Shown here one piece after another: positions 31,769 to 42,882 of a stretch of DNA of 64,000 bases. Within the stretch, counting starts at the first letter, position 1. Each line of letters opens with the position of its first letter. The DNA is from Sipunculus nudus (Eukaryota; Annelida; Sipuncula; Golfingiida; Sipunculidae). A program made the position numbers and the translations under genes. A model generated the notes under the pieces. That model was not told the DNA's origin and did no database searches. It saw only the letters and a program-made list of their open reading frames with translations. Location: the NCBI GenBank assembly GCA_026874595.1, contig CM049318.1, positions 1,983,741 through 2,047,740 of the forward strand, in the 5' to 3' direction.

Positions 31769-32727
31769 GTTTAGTTATAGTTACATATATAGATACTTTC
31801 TCTCTCTATATATATAGTTATATATGTGTGTGTGTGTGTGTTTGTGTATAATTGCTGCATTTCTATTAAACTGTCAATGGTCAGTTGCAAGAGTACCCGC
31901 CTCGAAGTGCAGGTGTGATAAACCAAGAAACCTTCACCTGGTATACAAGGAGCACAGGCCTCTAAGAAGCCAGCGGCTAACGCGCTGTCCCGTTTCCCTG
32001 CTCGTTCATTTTGTACTCGACTGTGATAGTTGGAAATACGTTTTGCATTTTCCAGGAGTAGCCATTTTTTTAGAGTTTACTTTATAATTTATTACCAAGA
32101 TGTTTATAGTTCTAATTTATAGTTTTAAGCCATAGTTGTTTATTTTCTCGGGATAGAAAGTTTTCTATTGTGACCTCTGTATATATAGTTATGATTTATA
32201 GTTAAATTTCATAATTGCAGTCATTTAGATTTCGTTTGATATAGATTAACACATATGTAATTTCTTTATTTATAATATATGTAATAAAATGTATTAAAAA
32301 AGATGTATAAAGTTTTATTTGTTTATTTATTCCTGCTGTTTATTTCTGATTTTTTTTGTTTTTGTTTGAAGGTGTTCATTTTGTATAAATGTGTACTGAA
32401 AATTGAGATTGTGTTTGTGGAAATGTGGGTACTGAAATATGTGCGCTTGAGTTCTTCCAATGATTAAATTCACATTGAAGGTTTAATCAGCTAGGAATTA
32501 ATATGTAGCCGTATATGTTGAAATTAGCTAGCCCAGAAGAACGGCGGCTAGTAATTAGGTAGCCCGGCGGCCGAAATGGTGCCCCGCCGCCCAAGTCGCG
32601 GCCGATATGGTTGACCGAGTCAGGGCCAATCAGTGGCATCGTCGGGGTTGCGGCCGAAATGGTTGCCCGGTGGGTGCTGGCGGCCGATATGGTCGATTTG
32701 AGGCCGGCGGCCGAAATCGACCTATAC
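31222..32727. mobile_element. Mutator-like element with G/C-rich inverted repeats and 10-bp target duplication
   Basis: CATAGAAATT is duplicated perfectly at 31212-31221 and 32728-32737. Arms of about 170 bp (31222-31390 and about 32560-32727) are inverted copies, carrying GGTCGATTTCGGCCGCCG at the outer end and repeated TTTCGGCCGC/ATATCGGCCGC units. The middle is A/T rich with (GTCT)n, (CT)n, (TA)n and (GT)n runs at about 31694-31841. The long arms with a 10-bp duplication fit Mutator-like elements. No transposase is seen. Confidence 0.7.
31694..31841. repeat. Compound microsatellite (GTCT)n(CT)n(TA)n ... (GT)n
   Basis: Adjacent simple-repeat runs in the centre of the Mutator-like element. 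Confidence 0.9.
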
Positions 32728-33375
32728 CATAGAAATTAACATTCAATGCTAACTTATGTGCGATAGGTATAAGCTATATATATAATTATATTTATTAGAT
32801 CAAAATATATTTGTTGTCTAAAACAAACAAACATGCGGCACACAAGACTTTCTTAAATTTATTAAACTATATATGATAGATCTGTCCTTTTAGTTAAATG
32901 TTTCCAAAATGGAGAAAGTAGCACCATGTAATATAAAGGTCCACATTCCTTTACAATTATGCACTTTTAGATATCTTATCATATATACATTAAAAACACA
33001 CAAATACACTAGCTTATTTACATAGTGGAATTGTGGCAACATTCACACCCGCCATCCGCAAAGTGTTTTAGACGTTTAGACCCACCAGAGCGCCACCTTG
33101 TGTCTGTGGTGTCTGTGCAAGGGACTCTCCAAGGGGATTTCCAGACTGGGCTTGTTTGTTGCTCATATTATCGCTACTTACTTATGACTCATCATAAATA
33201 GACACAAATAAGCAGTGTTGCAATTAAAAAAAGCAAACAATCAGATATTGCGATTTTGTCATTTCTGTACGAAAATTAGGCTGTAAAATGTTGATAAACC
33301 TTTTTTTTAATAGAAAAGAACTTTGTGGAACCAGAAGGAAAAGGGGAATTCCCAACGTCATTCGCCTTCCCTGAG

Positions 33376-35644
33376 GGCAATAAATAAAACTCGGAAGTCG
33401 GAAGTCGGAAGCCCTCGGAAGTCGGAAGCCGTTTTATATTTTAGTATAATTTTAAAAATAACGAACAAATCGACAAGTTTTTGTGTTAAAACGGAAGATA
33501 TAGACACCCTTTTTCATACGAGAAAGTTTCAAAGATATATATTAATATATATGAAAATTAAAGCATAATTAATGCGTCGGAAGCCTCTCGGAAGTCATCC
33601 TGAAGTGACAGATGATGCTCAAAATGCATAAAACTCGGAAGTCAAGCCACAGTATCAACCAACAATGACACAAAAAGGTCTTGCATCAACCCAAATATTA
33701 ATTTAGGTAATGTTTATGTATTTGAATAAAATCATAATGTATATAACTAACAAAATAATATATGCATTAACCCAAATATGAATTTAGGTAATATTTATGT
33801 ATTTGAATAAAATCATAATGTATATAACTAACAACATAATATATAAATTCATATTAAAACATAAAACATGAACATAAAATACTATAATTATAAATAAAAA
33901 AAACAGTATAATACAATACAGATTTGTTTTGGTATTCTCTTTTTTTTTATTGAACAAATACATACATGATGCAAAATATAATTACATAATACAAGTATAA
34001 TAAAATGTATACATAATGTGTTAAATAACACAGATGACGATATAATTATATATTCATTCAACATCGATATAATTTGATATTAAATTATATTATATGATAA
34101 AATATATTATAAAAGTACAATATAATCAATATTCCTATATTAAGTAAGACAAAATTATATAAGTCAACATAAATTAATATATGAAATGATTAAATTGTAT
34201 ATAATATGATTATTTATATATCCATTCATGTATGTGATAATTTATCTCCTCCACCTAGGGAGTTATTCTAACAAATAAAAAGGATAAAAGATGGCAGAAA
34301 AGATTTTAGATGGCGATTCCTCCTATTAGTTGTAACTAATAATTATCTAAAGATAGTTTATGTCGTTACCTTAAAGGCACACGCGTTTCATTGTTCTTAT
34401 TGCCTGATCCCCAGTTAGCACAAACATTTTATTAAACTGTTCTTAAAATGTTTCCAAAACAGTATGTGGCTTTAAAGTGTAAAATTAAAAAATGATCTCT
34501 GAAATCATATAATAATGTAATATCCTTCCTACATAAATTATTTTGATTAAGCTAACATTGAAATATAAAGATACTGTTATAATTTATATCAATATTTTTG
34601 CAACATCACATGCCTTTTTTTTAAATCTTCCACAGTTATGCAGTTTTACATATTTTTAAATTTTCGGAATATTTTGGAAGTGTTTTATAATGGTTTATGC
34701 CAATTGTCTGTGCAATGTTTGTATAAAAGTTTCCTGATACGTTGGGTGATCAGTATTCAACAAGCATTGGAGAGTTATATGCGTTCCTTATAAAGCAACC
34801 TAATGCATGGATAAAAATTAGTTTCATTTATACTGTATATGGCACCCTAATGGATAAAAAAGAATAGTTTTATTAATACAAAACTTAATGGACTTTTCTT
34901 ACGGTTTTACCAGTTCCTGCAAGGATGCGACAGTTTGATACTTTGTTTTTTTACATTAATATACAAATTTATGTATTTTATCAAATATTTGAATAGTATT
35001 ATGTAAAAATATTATAATACAAATTAATGTAGAATACTTAACTTTTTTTATATGATAAAATATTCTAATCTATTTTGTTATATAAGGAAAAAAAATTATC
35101 ACACCATATTGATAAAATTACGAAATTTTAAATGCTTTTATATTATATTTATAAGAAATAACATTCCATATTAAAATATTACGTCGCGATATGATATATA
35201 ATGTATTACATTTGAATGTATATTTCAACATTTATTTTTTATATTTTATATATCATTATGTTTAATTAGTAATATACATTATGGTTTTATTCAAATACAT
35301 AAATATAACTTAAATTAAAATTTGGAATTATGCAAGACTGTTTCTGTGTCATTTTTGGTTGGTGCTATATGGTCTTCACTTCCGAGTTTTATGCATTTTG
35401 AACATCATCTGTCACCTCAGGATGACTTCCGAGAGGCTTCCGACTCATTAAAAATGCTTTGATTTTCATATATGGGAATATACGTTTGTGCGACTTTCTG
35501 GTTTTGCAAAGGGGGTCTATATCTTGCATTTTAACACGAAAAAGTGTTGGTATGATCGTTATTTTTAACATTATATCAAAAAATATAACGACTTCCGACT
35601 ACCGAAGGCTTCCGACTTCCGACTTCCGAGTTTTATTTATTGCC
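33376..35644. mobile_element. Foldback (Mutator-like) element with long inverted repeats and 9-bp target duplication
   Basis: TTCCCTGAG is duplicated perfectly at 33367-33375 and 35645-35653. The outer ends are GGCAATAAATAAAACTCGG and its inverse. Arms of at least 300 bp pair, with repeated CGGAAGTCGGAAG units near the ends; further inward, TATTTGAATAAAATCATAATG near 33775-33830 pairs with 35262-35320. The 2269-bp element is almost wholly A/T rich between the arms. Small frames in the arms (near 33323-33568 and 35389-35692) are mirror images of each other and are not genes. The right end lies 49 bp before the start codon of the TNF-receptor-like gene. Confidence 0.72.
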
Positions 35645-35702
35645 TTCCCTGAGTCAGCATTACTGATTACAAATCATTCGCTCCTGATATAGTAACTGCG
35701 TA

Positions 35703-35765
35703 ATGCCTTCAGTCTTATTTGCGCTGTCAAAAATCTTCCTTATATACGGCCTTACCGTTGTTCTG
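35703..35765 (+). CDS. TNFR-like gene exon 1: signal peptide
   Basis: ATG at 35703, 21 codons, then CTG|GTAAGTGT. The encoded segment is short and hydrophobic (MPSVLFALSK, then IFLIYGLTVVL), and with exon 2 it continues into LAGAGGAAG, a plausible signal-peptidase region. It ends in phase 0, as exon 2 requires. Confidence 0.6.
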
Positions 35766-36070
35766 GTAAGTGTATGTTGCTTTTTTTCACACTACTGAAC
35801 ATTTTCTACTGTATTTTAATGTTTGTCTGAATATTGTCGAGGGGAATCGAGCCCTGAGTGCTGATGGAGTGTTTCGCAATTCTGTGCAATCTGACGTCAG
35901 CTTATGCCAGGTTAAGGCGTGCTGGGTTCCCACATGTAAATGTAGGAATGTAATTAGAACATTAGAATTAAAATATGATAGATCGACACCATCCCACACA
36001 TGTGGTGAAAAACTTTTGTAAACTATCATTAATTATCCTGTTTCAAATGGTATTAGGCCTACATAACTAA

Positions 36071-36134
<64 letters not shown>

Positions 36135-39100
36135 CATACATACAGGCACCTGATATGTAAATTCAGAATAAACCAGTTTTCACACACTACCTCTTAAAGG
36201 AGTTTTCCACTGTAGATATAAATTTGAAGGGAATTATCTTCATAAATACAATAAAAATAAAAGGTAAGGTTCTCAGGCTCTTTTTTTTCAGAAATCAGTG
36301 TGGACGTGTAATTTATTTTTTACTTTTTTTTACCTTTTTTTGTGTGTTTCGATAATAAGTCCTATAATCAGGGAAAAGCATGAAAATAACAGTATTTTGC
36401 CAAACAGGTAAAAGCAAAACATAACAAAGGAAATCTTAACAACGTTGTATTTATTATTTTATTTTCTTAAAAGATGAAAATCAAAATAAAATTTTTGATG
36501 CAGGGGGGTTGGGGGTTGGTGTGGTAAAATTTATGCTGGCAGTGCCTGAGTACCATATTTTATTTATTTTTTTTTTTTTTGCCTAAGTGGTGATAAGTGT
36601 AAAAATTTCTGCTCATTATAAGGCCGTATTATACGCACTGGCAAATAATCTGGATCATTAATCGGACTTACAGGCGTGTTGCTTGCTACAGCTGTAAGTC
36701 CAATTACAGCTGTGTAGCGGACTACTTTGAGACTAAAGTAAACTTATTAGTATAATCTGGTTTAGATGCAAACCAAGTACTTGTTTCCCCCAGCATCATC
36801 AGACTGGCACTACCAGGGTGAACTTTTCACATTGTATCAACAGCCAGCAGTTTATCTGTCTGAGCAAAACTGACACTATTCCTCAAGTTCTCGGTTTGCA
36901 AGTTTTTAAAAAATAGTTCTTTCTTCATTTATCAACGTAATATTTAGCTAATTTTTTTTGTCATTCAAATAAATTACCAATTACTGCCCCCAAAATACAT
37001 GAGTTTCCTGGCAAAAAAAAATAGTGTGATATGTATAATTTGATCAGCAAGTTATAGTTGTAATAGTCCTTTTCATCTAACGTTACAACGCTCACATGTC
37101 ATCAACAAAGGATGAACTCCAGCATTCATTCCGCATCTTTACCCTATTGTATTTGCTCACAAAAACATGTTCCTTACAAACTACCAGGGGTTAATAATTC
37201 TGATAACCCTGTCCAGGATGCCTGCCAATTAAATATATAATGCACCCTTAAAACGGTGTCAGTGTTTCATCTTCACATGCCACAAGCCCTTGGTCATCAT
37301 CTGTCATACACATCAATATCCAGTAATTTGCCAGGGAAGCAGAGGTAGTGTTGGCAGAAATATTAAGTTCCACTGAAACAAATTATCACATTACATGTAA
37401 GATTTTGTATTAAGAAATGTCTAATTTATATTTATTTTAGCTTGCCGGGGCAGGGGGAGCAGCAGGTAGAACTCGCAGGGATTATGAATCAGAAAATTAC
37501 CCAAAATGCATCTGCTCCAAAGGCAAATATGTGTTCCTGCCTTGTAATTTGACCCACCATGTTGTATGTCGATCGTGTCCTGATGGCACGTATAATACAG
37601 CTCCTGGTTATCAGAGAAGCTGCAAACCCTGTAGCTCTGTCTGCCCTCGAGGTGAAGATGAAGTCCAAGTCAAAAACTGCACGGCCACAAAGGATATAAA
37701 ATGCCGGTGCAAGAAAGGCACGTACTTGCGAAGCAGAACAGATTCCTACTGCACGGAACATAAACGCTGCAGACCTGGACATGGAGTGAAAAGGAAAGGT
37801 GAGCTCTCAGAGAGAAAGACAATTTGACAGAATTTAAGGTTAAAGGGGACTATCATGATATCTGGCATTGTTAACTAAAGATAATCCCTTGAAAAATGCT
37901 GACCTCACTGCACTCAGGCTACCAGTTTTGTTTATATATGTGTGTTTATATCATGTGGGGGGCAGCAAAAATAACCCCAACTTTTATCAAGGACATCTTG
38001 TGGCAAGTCAGACCCACAAGAGTTTTCCAAAGAGAATGTTGTAACTAGTAACTGTTTAACTTCTGCATATATATATATATATATGAAACCTCTTAGGTTA
38101 CATGTTTTTTTTTTTTTGTAAACATTGCTGTGTTTACCAGCAGCAGTTTCATAAGCAAACACATACATCCATCACAGAGGCATTATAAGAATTGTTCCTG
38201 CTTAGAATTATCTAGAGTTCATTGATATGCTTGAAGACCAAGCCAGAAATCACAACAATTCTATAGAAATAGCAGATGAATGGCTGGCTCGGAATTCTGC
38301 ATGTCCACTTTTACTCAGTACAAGTAAACAGTTTTTTTCTTTAGTTTTTTTTTTTTAACAGGCAAGTAGTGTGTCACACATATGTGAACTACACTGCTGA
38401 GTTGAGTAAAGTTGTAATGATAAACTGGTTCACTGAATCATCATCACACACAAAAATTTTATGGCGGAACCTTACTTCAAGCTTATTAGAAACATCACAT
38501 TTAATAAACATTGTATGATATTTGCACAACTGTGCTTGGATTTATACCATTTTAAATAAATCCATATGGGTAACGCTGTACATAGTCATTGCAGGTTACT
38601 ATTTAGTCAGGAATCTGTTAATTAGTTGTTAGAAATTTTATAGTCTTGTATATCTGTGAATATTCTGTAGACATCTGAAGAAATTTCAACAATTTTGATA
38701 ATATAAGCTTTGTAATGTTCTTTATTATTTTATCATCATGTAAAAATAGGAAATCTTCATTAAAACAAAAAGTAAAACTAGAAAGCAGTCAGAAACTGCA
38801 AAAATACTCCCTAAGGATAATGATCAAACATTGAAGTGTACAACATAGGCACGGGAAATTTATAAGCTGTGCCATGTTTCACCGATTGTATGGCATCACA
38901 TTTGAGCTCTTCAAACCAGAAAAAAGGAGTTCATAAACCCAGTGATTAACTCTGGCCCTAACCAAGAAAAAGTGGTAAATAATTATTTGAACAACAATTT
39001 GTTAAACTGATCCTATATTATAATGAAATAAACTACTACTTATAATCTTTATTTTAATACAGGAAACCATGTGCATAACACAAGGTGTCAAAGATGTAGG

Positions 39101-42100
39101 GTAGGAACCTACTCGCCAATAGCATCTACAACTGCAAAATGTATAAAATGGACAGATTGTAAAGCAAAGAACAGAACAATCAAACGACAGGGCAACCGGA
39201 GGAGAGACAGGGTCTGTGGTGTCATCAGAACCAAACCCAGGCAGGACTCCCAGTTGACGGCAAGTACAGCAGAAACAGAAACCATCCCAACCGCAGCAAA
39301 CAATGGTAATCTAGTTTAAATGATACTTTATGTATATTGTATTAATCTGCAATCATATAAGAATATTATACCAATTACTCACACAAATAAGTTTGAAAAT
39401 AGTTTTTGAAATTTAATTATATAATTTCTTTTTTCAAAAAGTTATGCTTATCAATATAAATGTAATGCTAAAAAAACATCAGAAAAAAACTAAACGAGTG
39501 TTTTGAATTCATGTCCTGAGCAGGATTCAAAACATGTTTGTTTAAACAGATTTTAATCTGTTTCAAAATGATATGTATTTAAAATGTAGAATAGGATTCA
39601 TGTATTAAAAACTAAGCTACTGCAAAACAGGAATATTTCAGCATATGCCTGGGGTTTTTAAGTTTTTTTTTAGCACACAGTGTTTAGCTCACTTGACTTT
39701 CAATCAAACTCAGCTTTATGGGTCTTTAAACATATCAGAATTGTTTAAACTTTTAAAACATATCACCTGACTGTCATGCTGAGGTAGACTGACATGTCAT
39801 TTGAAGGAAGTTCTTCAGGATCAATTTAGCTTTGTGAAGTTCAGTTAACTCACAGCTATTACAAATCCATTTCAACATTTCCTGTTTTGCAGTAACCTCT
39901 GGAAACTGAATTAGTGGCAGAACAAGAAGAAACGGGAGGGGATGGGGTTGTTTGAAGGGCCCTGCTGATTGTCAAAAGCCAACTGAAATAAAATAGACCA
40001 AACACATTATCGAACATATACCATCAGAATATTCTTAAGTTAAATAGCACCTTTGTAAGGCATGCCAGAAACAATTCATGTATTAGGCAAAAAAAAATAA
40101 AGGTTTGGTTCTCAGGCACCACCCACGTCATTTTTAACCCCCTGCATCAAACATTTTCATTTTGATTTTCATCTTTCAAGAAGATAAAATAATACAATTT
40201 TGATACGATATCCTTTGTTATGTAGTGCTTTTACCTGTTTAGCAAAAAAAAAACCTGTTATTTTCATGATTTTCCCTGATCATATTATATTTTTATCAAA
40301 ATATACAAAAAAAGGTCAAAAATAAAGTACCGCCCGCCTCCATTGATTTCTGAAAAAAGTGCCTAAGAACCACACCTTTTTATTTTTTTGGCCTTAAGAG
40401 AAAGAGAATTTTTAAATGTTCCTTATATTTGTGTTCGGATGATTATATGCCTTGTCCACCTATGAAATGCTATTATTTGCAAGGTGCAAGTCTATATCAG
40501 TCAGAAAGAGGTTGGAAGCAAATTTAAAGGAGATTTATGTATATTTGAAAGACAAACACCAAATATGTGATTGCAGATTTTTAGATCAGCTGAATGCAAG
40601 TCAACTTAGGTATAGGAATGGCTCTTTGTCCGTCGTCCGTCCAGGCGTCCGGCTGTCCGTTAGCAGGGCACAAATCGTAACTGCTGGACCCAGAAACTTC
40701 TTAGTCAATATCCAGGGAGATCCAGAAAAAGTCTCCTTGGAAAACCTGAAATTAGGTCACTGCGACCTATATTCTGCGAGCTATGGGGCTTGAAAGTACC
40801 CCCCAGAATAATCAAAAATATAATACAAAACCTCCAATATCTTGATAATTAATTCATGGATTGTCATGAATCTTGCCTTGAATATTGACCATGACTAGTT
40901 TTGTCAGTTTCCGAAAAGTGGTGGCACCACTTGTATTTTTTTTGTTATTTTAACAAATATTTTTTTATTTTTTTTACTATTAAATAACAACAATCATGTC
41001 AGTTTCTCAGCTGTAATTACATATAGTGTCCTAAAACTTGGTGTGTTTATTGATCACAAGTGGATGCCATATTTATCACCCTGTCTGTCTGTGTGTCTGT
41101 CTGTCTATCTGTCCATCCGTCCATCCACACAAATTTGTTTCCAGATGATAACTCCATGTTGTATTGATACATGGATTTCAAACTAGACTCACATATGGCC
41201 CACAACTAAAGCAAGAACCTATATGATTTTGGAGTCATGAGGTCAAAGGTCAAGGTAACAGGACTCATATTTTTTTAAAAGATTATGGCTGCATTTTAAG
41301 CCAAGCTCTTCATCCCAATCTTTCCATTGATAACTCCAGTTTGGGTAGACAGGTTGGCTTCAAACTAATCACAGGACCAATATTTTGGAAAACCTCATAA
41401 ACATATATCCTTATAGACAAATGCAGCTGAGTGTTGAGACCCATGGGTCCCTAGTTAATATACAGGGCTTGGCGCCATGACAACCTCCCCCATCACCCCA
41501 ACACACACACACACACATACACACACACCTGATCTGAGATCACAGTCCTTTCTGACATTTAAATAATGAGAATTTTACCAGTGTTTTTTTTTGTTGTTCC
41601 CTACAGTAGAATCTGATACCTGTATCATAGCCTTTAAAAAAAGACTACTTTAATAAAGGTCACCTGGTCGTTCAAGCTGGTAGCAATGAATGATAGTAAA
41701 ACCTCTTAACTGATTGTATCCCATGGTCATCATCAGCAGTGACACAGGAGATGTCACATGACTGCTGTCAAGTGTCACAGGACTGCTGTCAAGTGTCACA
41801 GGACTGCTGTCAAGTGTCATAGGACTGGTGATGATGACCGTTGGATATTGTCGAAAGCTACAGATACAAAAATGTAAATCCCATAGTTGAGAGTTTTTAG
41901 TATGATTATCTCCAGGGACAGGATCCAACACACATACCTGATGATGATGCCAGTTATGAATACACTGAGATCAAGAACTTTTTTCATTCAAATAGTTGTA
42001 TCCAGAAAGAGCTATTAGTGCATGTATTTTATTTATACTGACATTAGCCATTTATTGGTTCCACCTTATTAAAGCGAGAAAAAAATTGCCAATATCACCT

Positions 42101-42510
42101 GCATCTTGGAGTAAGTTGACAAGTATTTTTCTCAGAGTCCATTTGAGGTCAGAATGTGTCCTGAATTATAATATTAAATATGAAATCTGGTGTTGTTAAG
42201 AAACTTATTTATGACAATTGGATTAGGGATTAGTGATTTGGGGTGACAGGGGAATTGCCCTCTGAGTTGTTTTATTCATGCAAGACTTGGTCAAGATAGA
42301 TTGTTACTGTAACTGACAATCTTGTGTCATTGGAATAAAATTCAGACAGTAAGACTGATTATGTTATTGAAGGATGAATGTATAGCTACCTGTATAATAA
42401 CAATTATAGTGTCAGTAACACAAGTATTTAGCTGCATGTGATCATGATATATGACAGATGGAGAAGATATTTATAAATCACTGTTTATTAACTTCCATCG
42501 ACAAAATTGA
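35703..42510 (+). CDS. TNF receptor superfamily-like type I membrane protein, five exons (about 273 residues)
   Basis: Predicted receptor for a TNF-type ligand at the cell surface. Exons are 35703-35765, 37441-37798, 39063-39305, 42006-42110 and 42458-42510, with GT/AG borders and phases 0, 1, 1, 1 in agreement. The protein has a signal peptide, about three cysteine-rich modules (CxC, CRSCPDGTY, CKPC, CRCKKGTY, CQRCRVGTY), possible N-glycosylation sites (NLT, NCT, NRT), a Ser/Thr-rich stalk, one hydrophobic helix (CILFILTLAIYWF) with a basic stop (KARKK), and a short tail. No death domain is seen. Exons 1-3 are convincing; exons 4 and 5 rest on splice phase and the transmembrane helix. Retention of the last intron would give a different tail ending at 42199. 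Introns carry a (TA)n run, a hairpin-ended repeat and a minisatellite. Confidence 0.72.
36071..36130. repeat. (TA)n microsatellite in intron 1
   Basis: AT dinucleotide run followed by a short (CATA)n tract. Confidence 0.95.
37441..37798 (+). CDS. TNFR-like gene exon 2: cysteine-rich domains
   Basis: The acceptor is TTATATTTATTTTAG and the donor AAAG|GTGAGC. The 358-nt exon is open throughout in phase 0 and ends in phase 1. Sixteen cysteines are spaced as in TNFR modules: CICSKG, CRSCPDGTYN, CKPCSSVCP, NCTATKDIKCRCKKGTY and CRPGHG. The frame begins before the first in-frame GTG, so the exon extends to the acceptor. Confidence 0.85.
39063..39305 (+). CDS. TNFR-like gene exon 3: last cysteine-rich module and stalk
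   Basis: The acceptor is TTTATTTTAATACAG and the donor AATG|GTAATC. The 243-nt exon is phase 1 at both ends. It encodes CQRCRVGTYSP, CIKWTDC, an NRT site and RDRVCGVI, then a Thr/Ser/Ala-rich stalk (TASTAETETIPTAANN). The minus-strand frame over it is a shadow. Confidence 0.82.
40581..41456 (+). mobile_element. Hairpin-ended dispersed repeat, copy 1 (876 bp)
   Basis: It starts TTAGATCAGCTGA, then GTCCGTCGTCCGTCC and GTTAGCAGGGCACAAATCGT. Internally GGTCAAAGGTCAAGGTAACA occurs, and it ends CAGCTGAGTGTTGAGACC plus CATGGGTCCCTAGTT. It lies within the third intron of the TNFR-like gene. The 5' hairpin is degenerate in this copy. Confidence 0.6.
41750..41830. repeat. Minisatellite, 21-bp unit, about 4 copies
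   Basis: Unit GTCACAGGACTGCTGTCAAGT, repeated with few changes. Confidence 0.85.
42006..42110 (+). CDS. TNFR-like gene exon 4 (candidate): transmembrane helix
   Basis: The acceptor is AGTTGTATCCAG and the donor TGGA|GTAAGT. It is 105 nt, phase 1 at both ends, matching exon 3. It encodes RAISACILFILTLAIYWFHL, then IKARKKLP. The acceptor has a weak pyrimidine tract. If this intron is not removed, translation would run on to a stop at 42197-42199. Confidence 0.55.
42458..42510 (+). CDS. TNFR-like gene exon 5 (low confidence): short cytoplasmic tail
   Basis: The acceptor is ATGATATATGACAG (weak pyrimidine tract). In the phase required by exon 4 it encodes GEDIYKSLFINFHRQN and a TGA at 42508-42510. 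Another frame of the same DNA is open for 47 codons from an ATG at 42458, so the choice is uncertain. Confidence 0.35.
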
Positions 42511-42876
42511 AAAAGAAATTGATAATTTGAATATCAAAGAATCAAGACTGGGGACTGCTTTACCATGTATTTTAACTGGTGCTTGTTTAGGTGGTTAAAT
42601 TATCATATTCATATATACTTCTTAATATATGCACACAGAGCTTTTATTGCCTTTAAAGTTTTTATGAAAGTGTTTACTGATTTGAGATCAATGGAGTGGA
42701 TGTACTACTCAACAAAATCCACATCATGGATTGAGATGAAAGGTTTTATACTTATCTTAAAAATCAATTACCCTTGTTGCAAAAATTTATTGTGGGCCTA
42801 ATTTTGTATTCTTACACATATTTCACAGATGGCCTGTTTTTGACTACAATTGGAATTTGTATTGTTTTATATGAGA

Positions 42877-42882
42877 AATAAA
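42877..42882 (+). terminator. Candidate polyadenylation signal of the TNFR-like gene
   Basis: AATAAA about 370 bp after the proposed stop codon, followed by a T-rich stretch. Confidence 0.5.

Noticed and set aside
35389-35692. Small proteins in the arms of the foldback element
   Set aside because: Frames on both strands mirror each other because of the inverted repeat; there is no coding signal.
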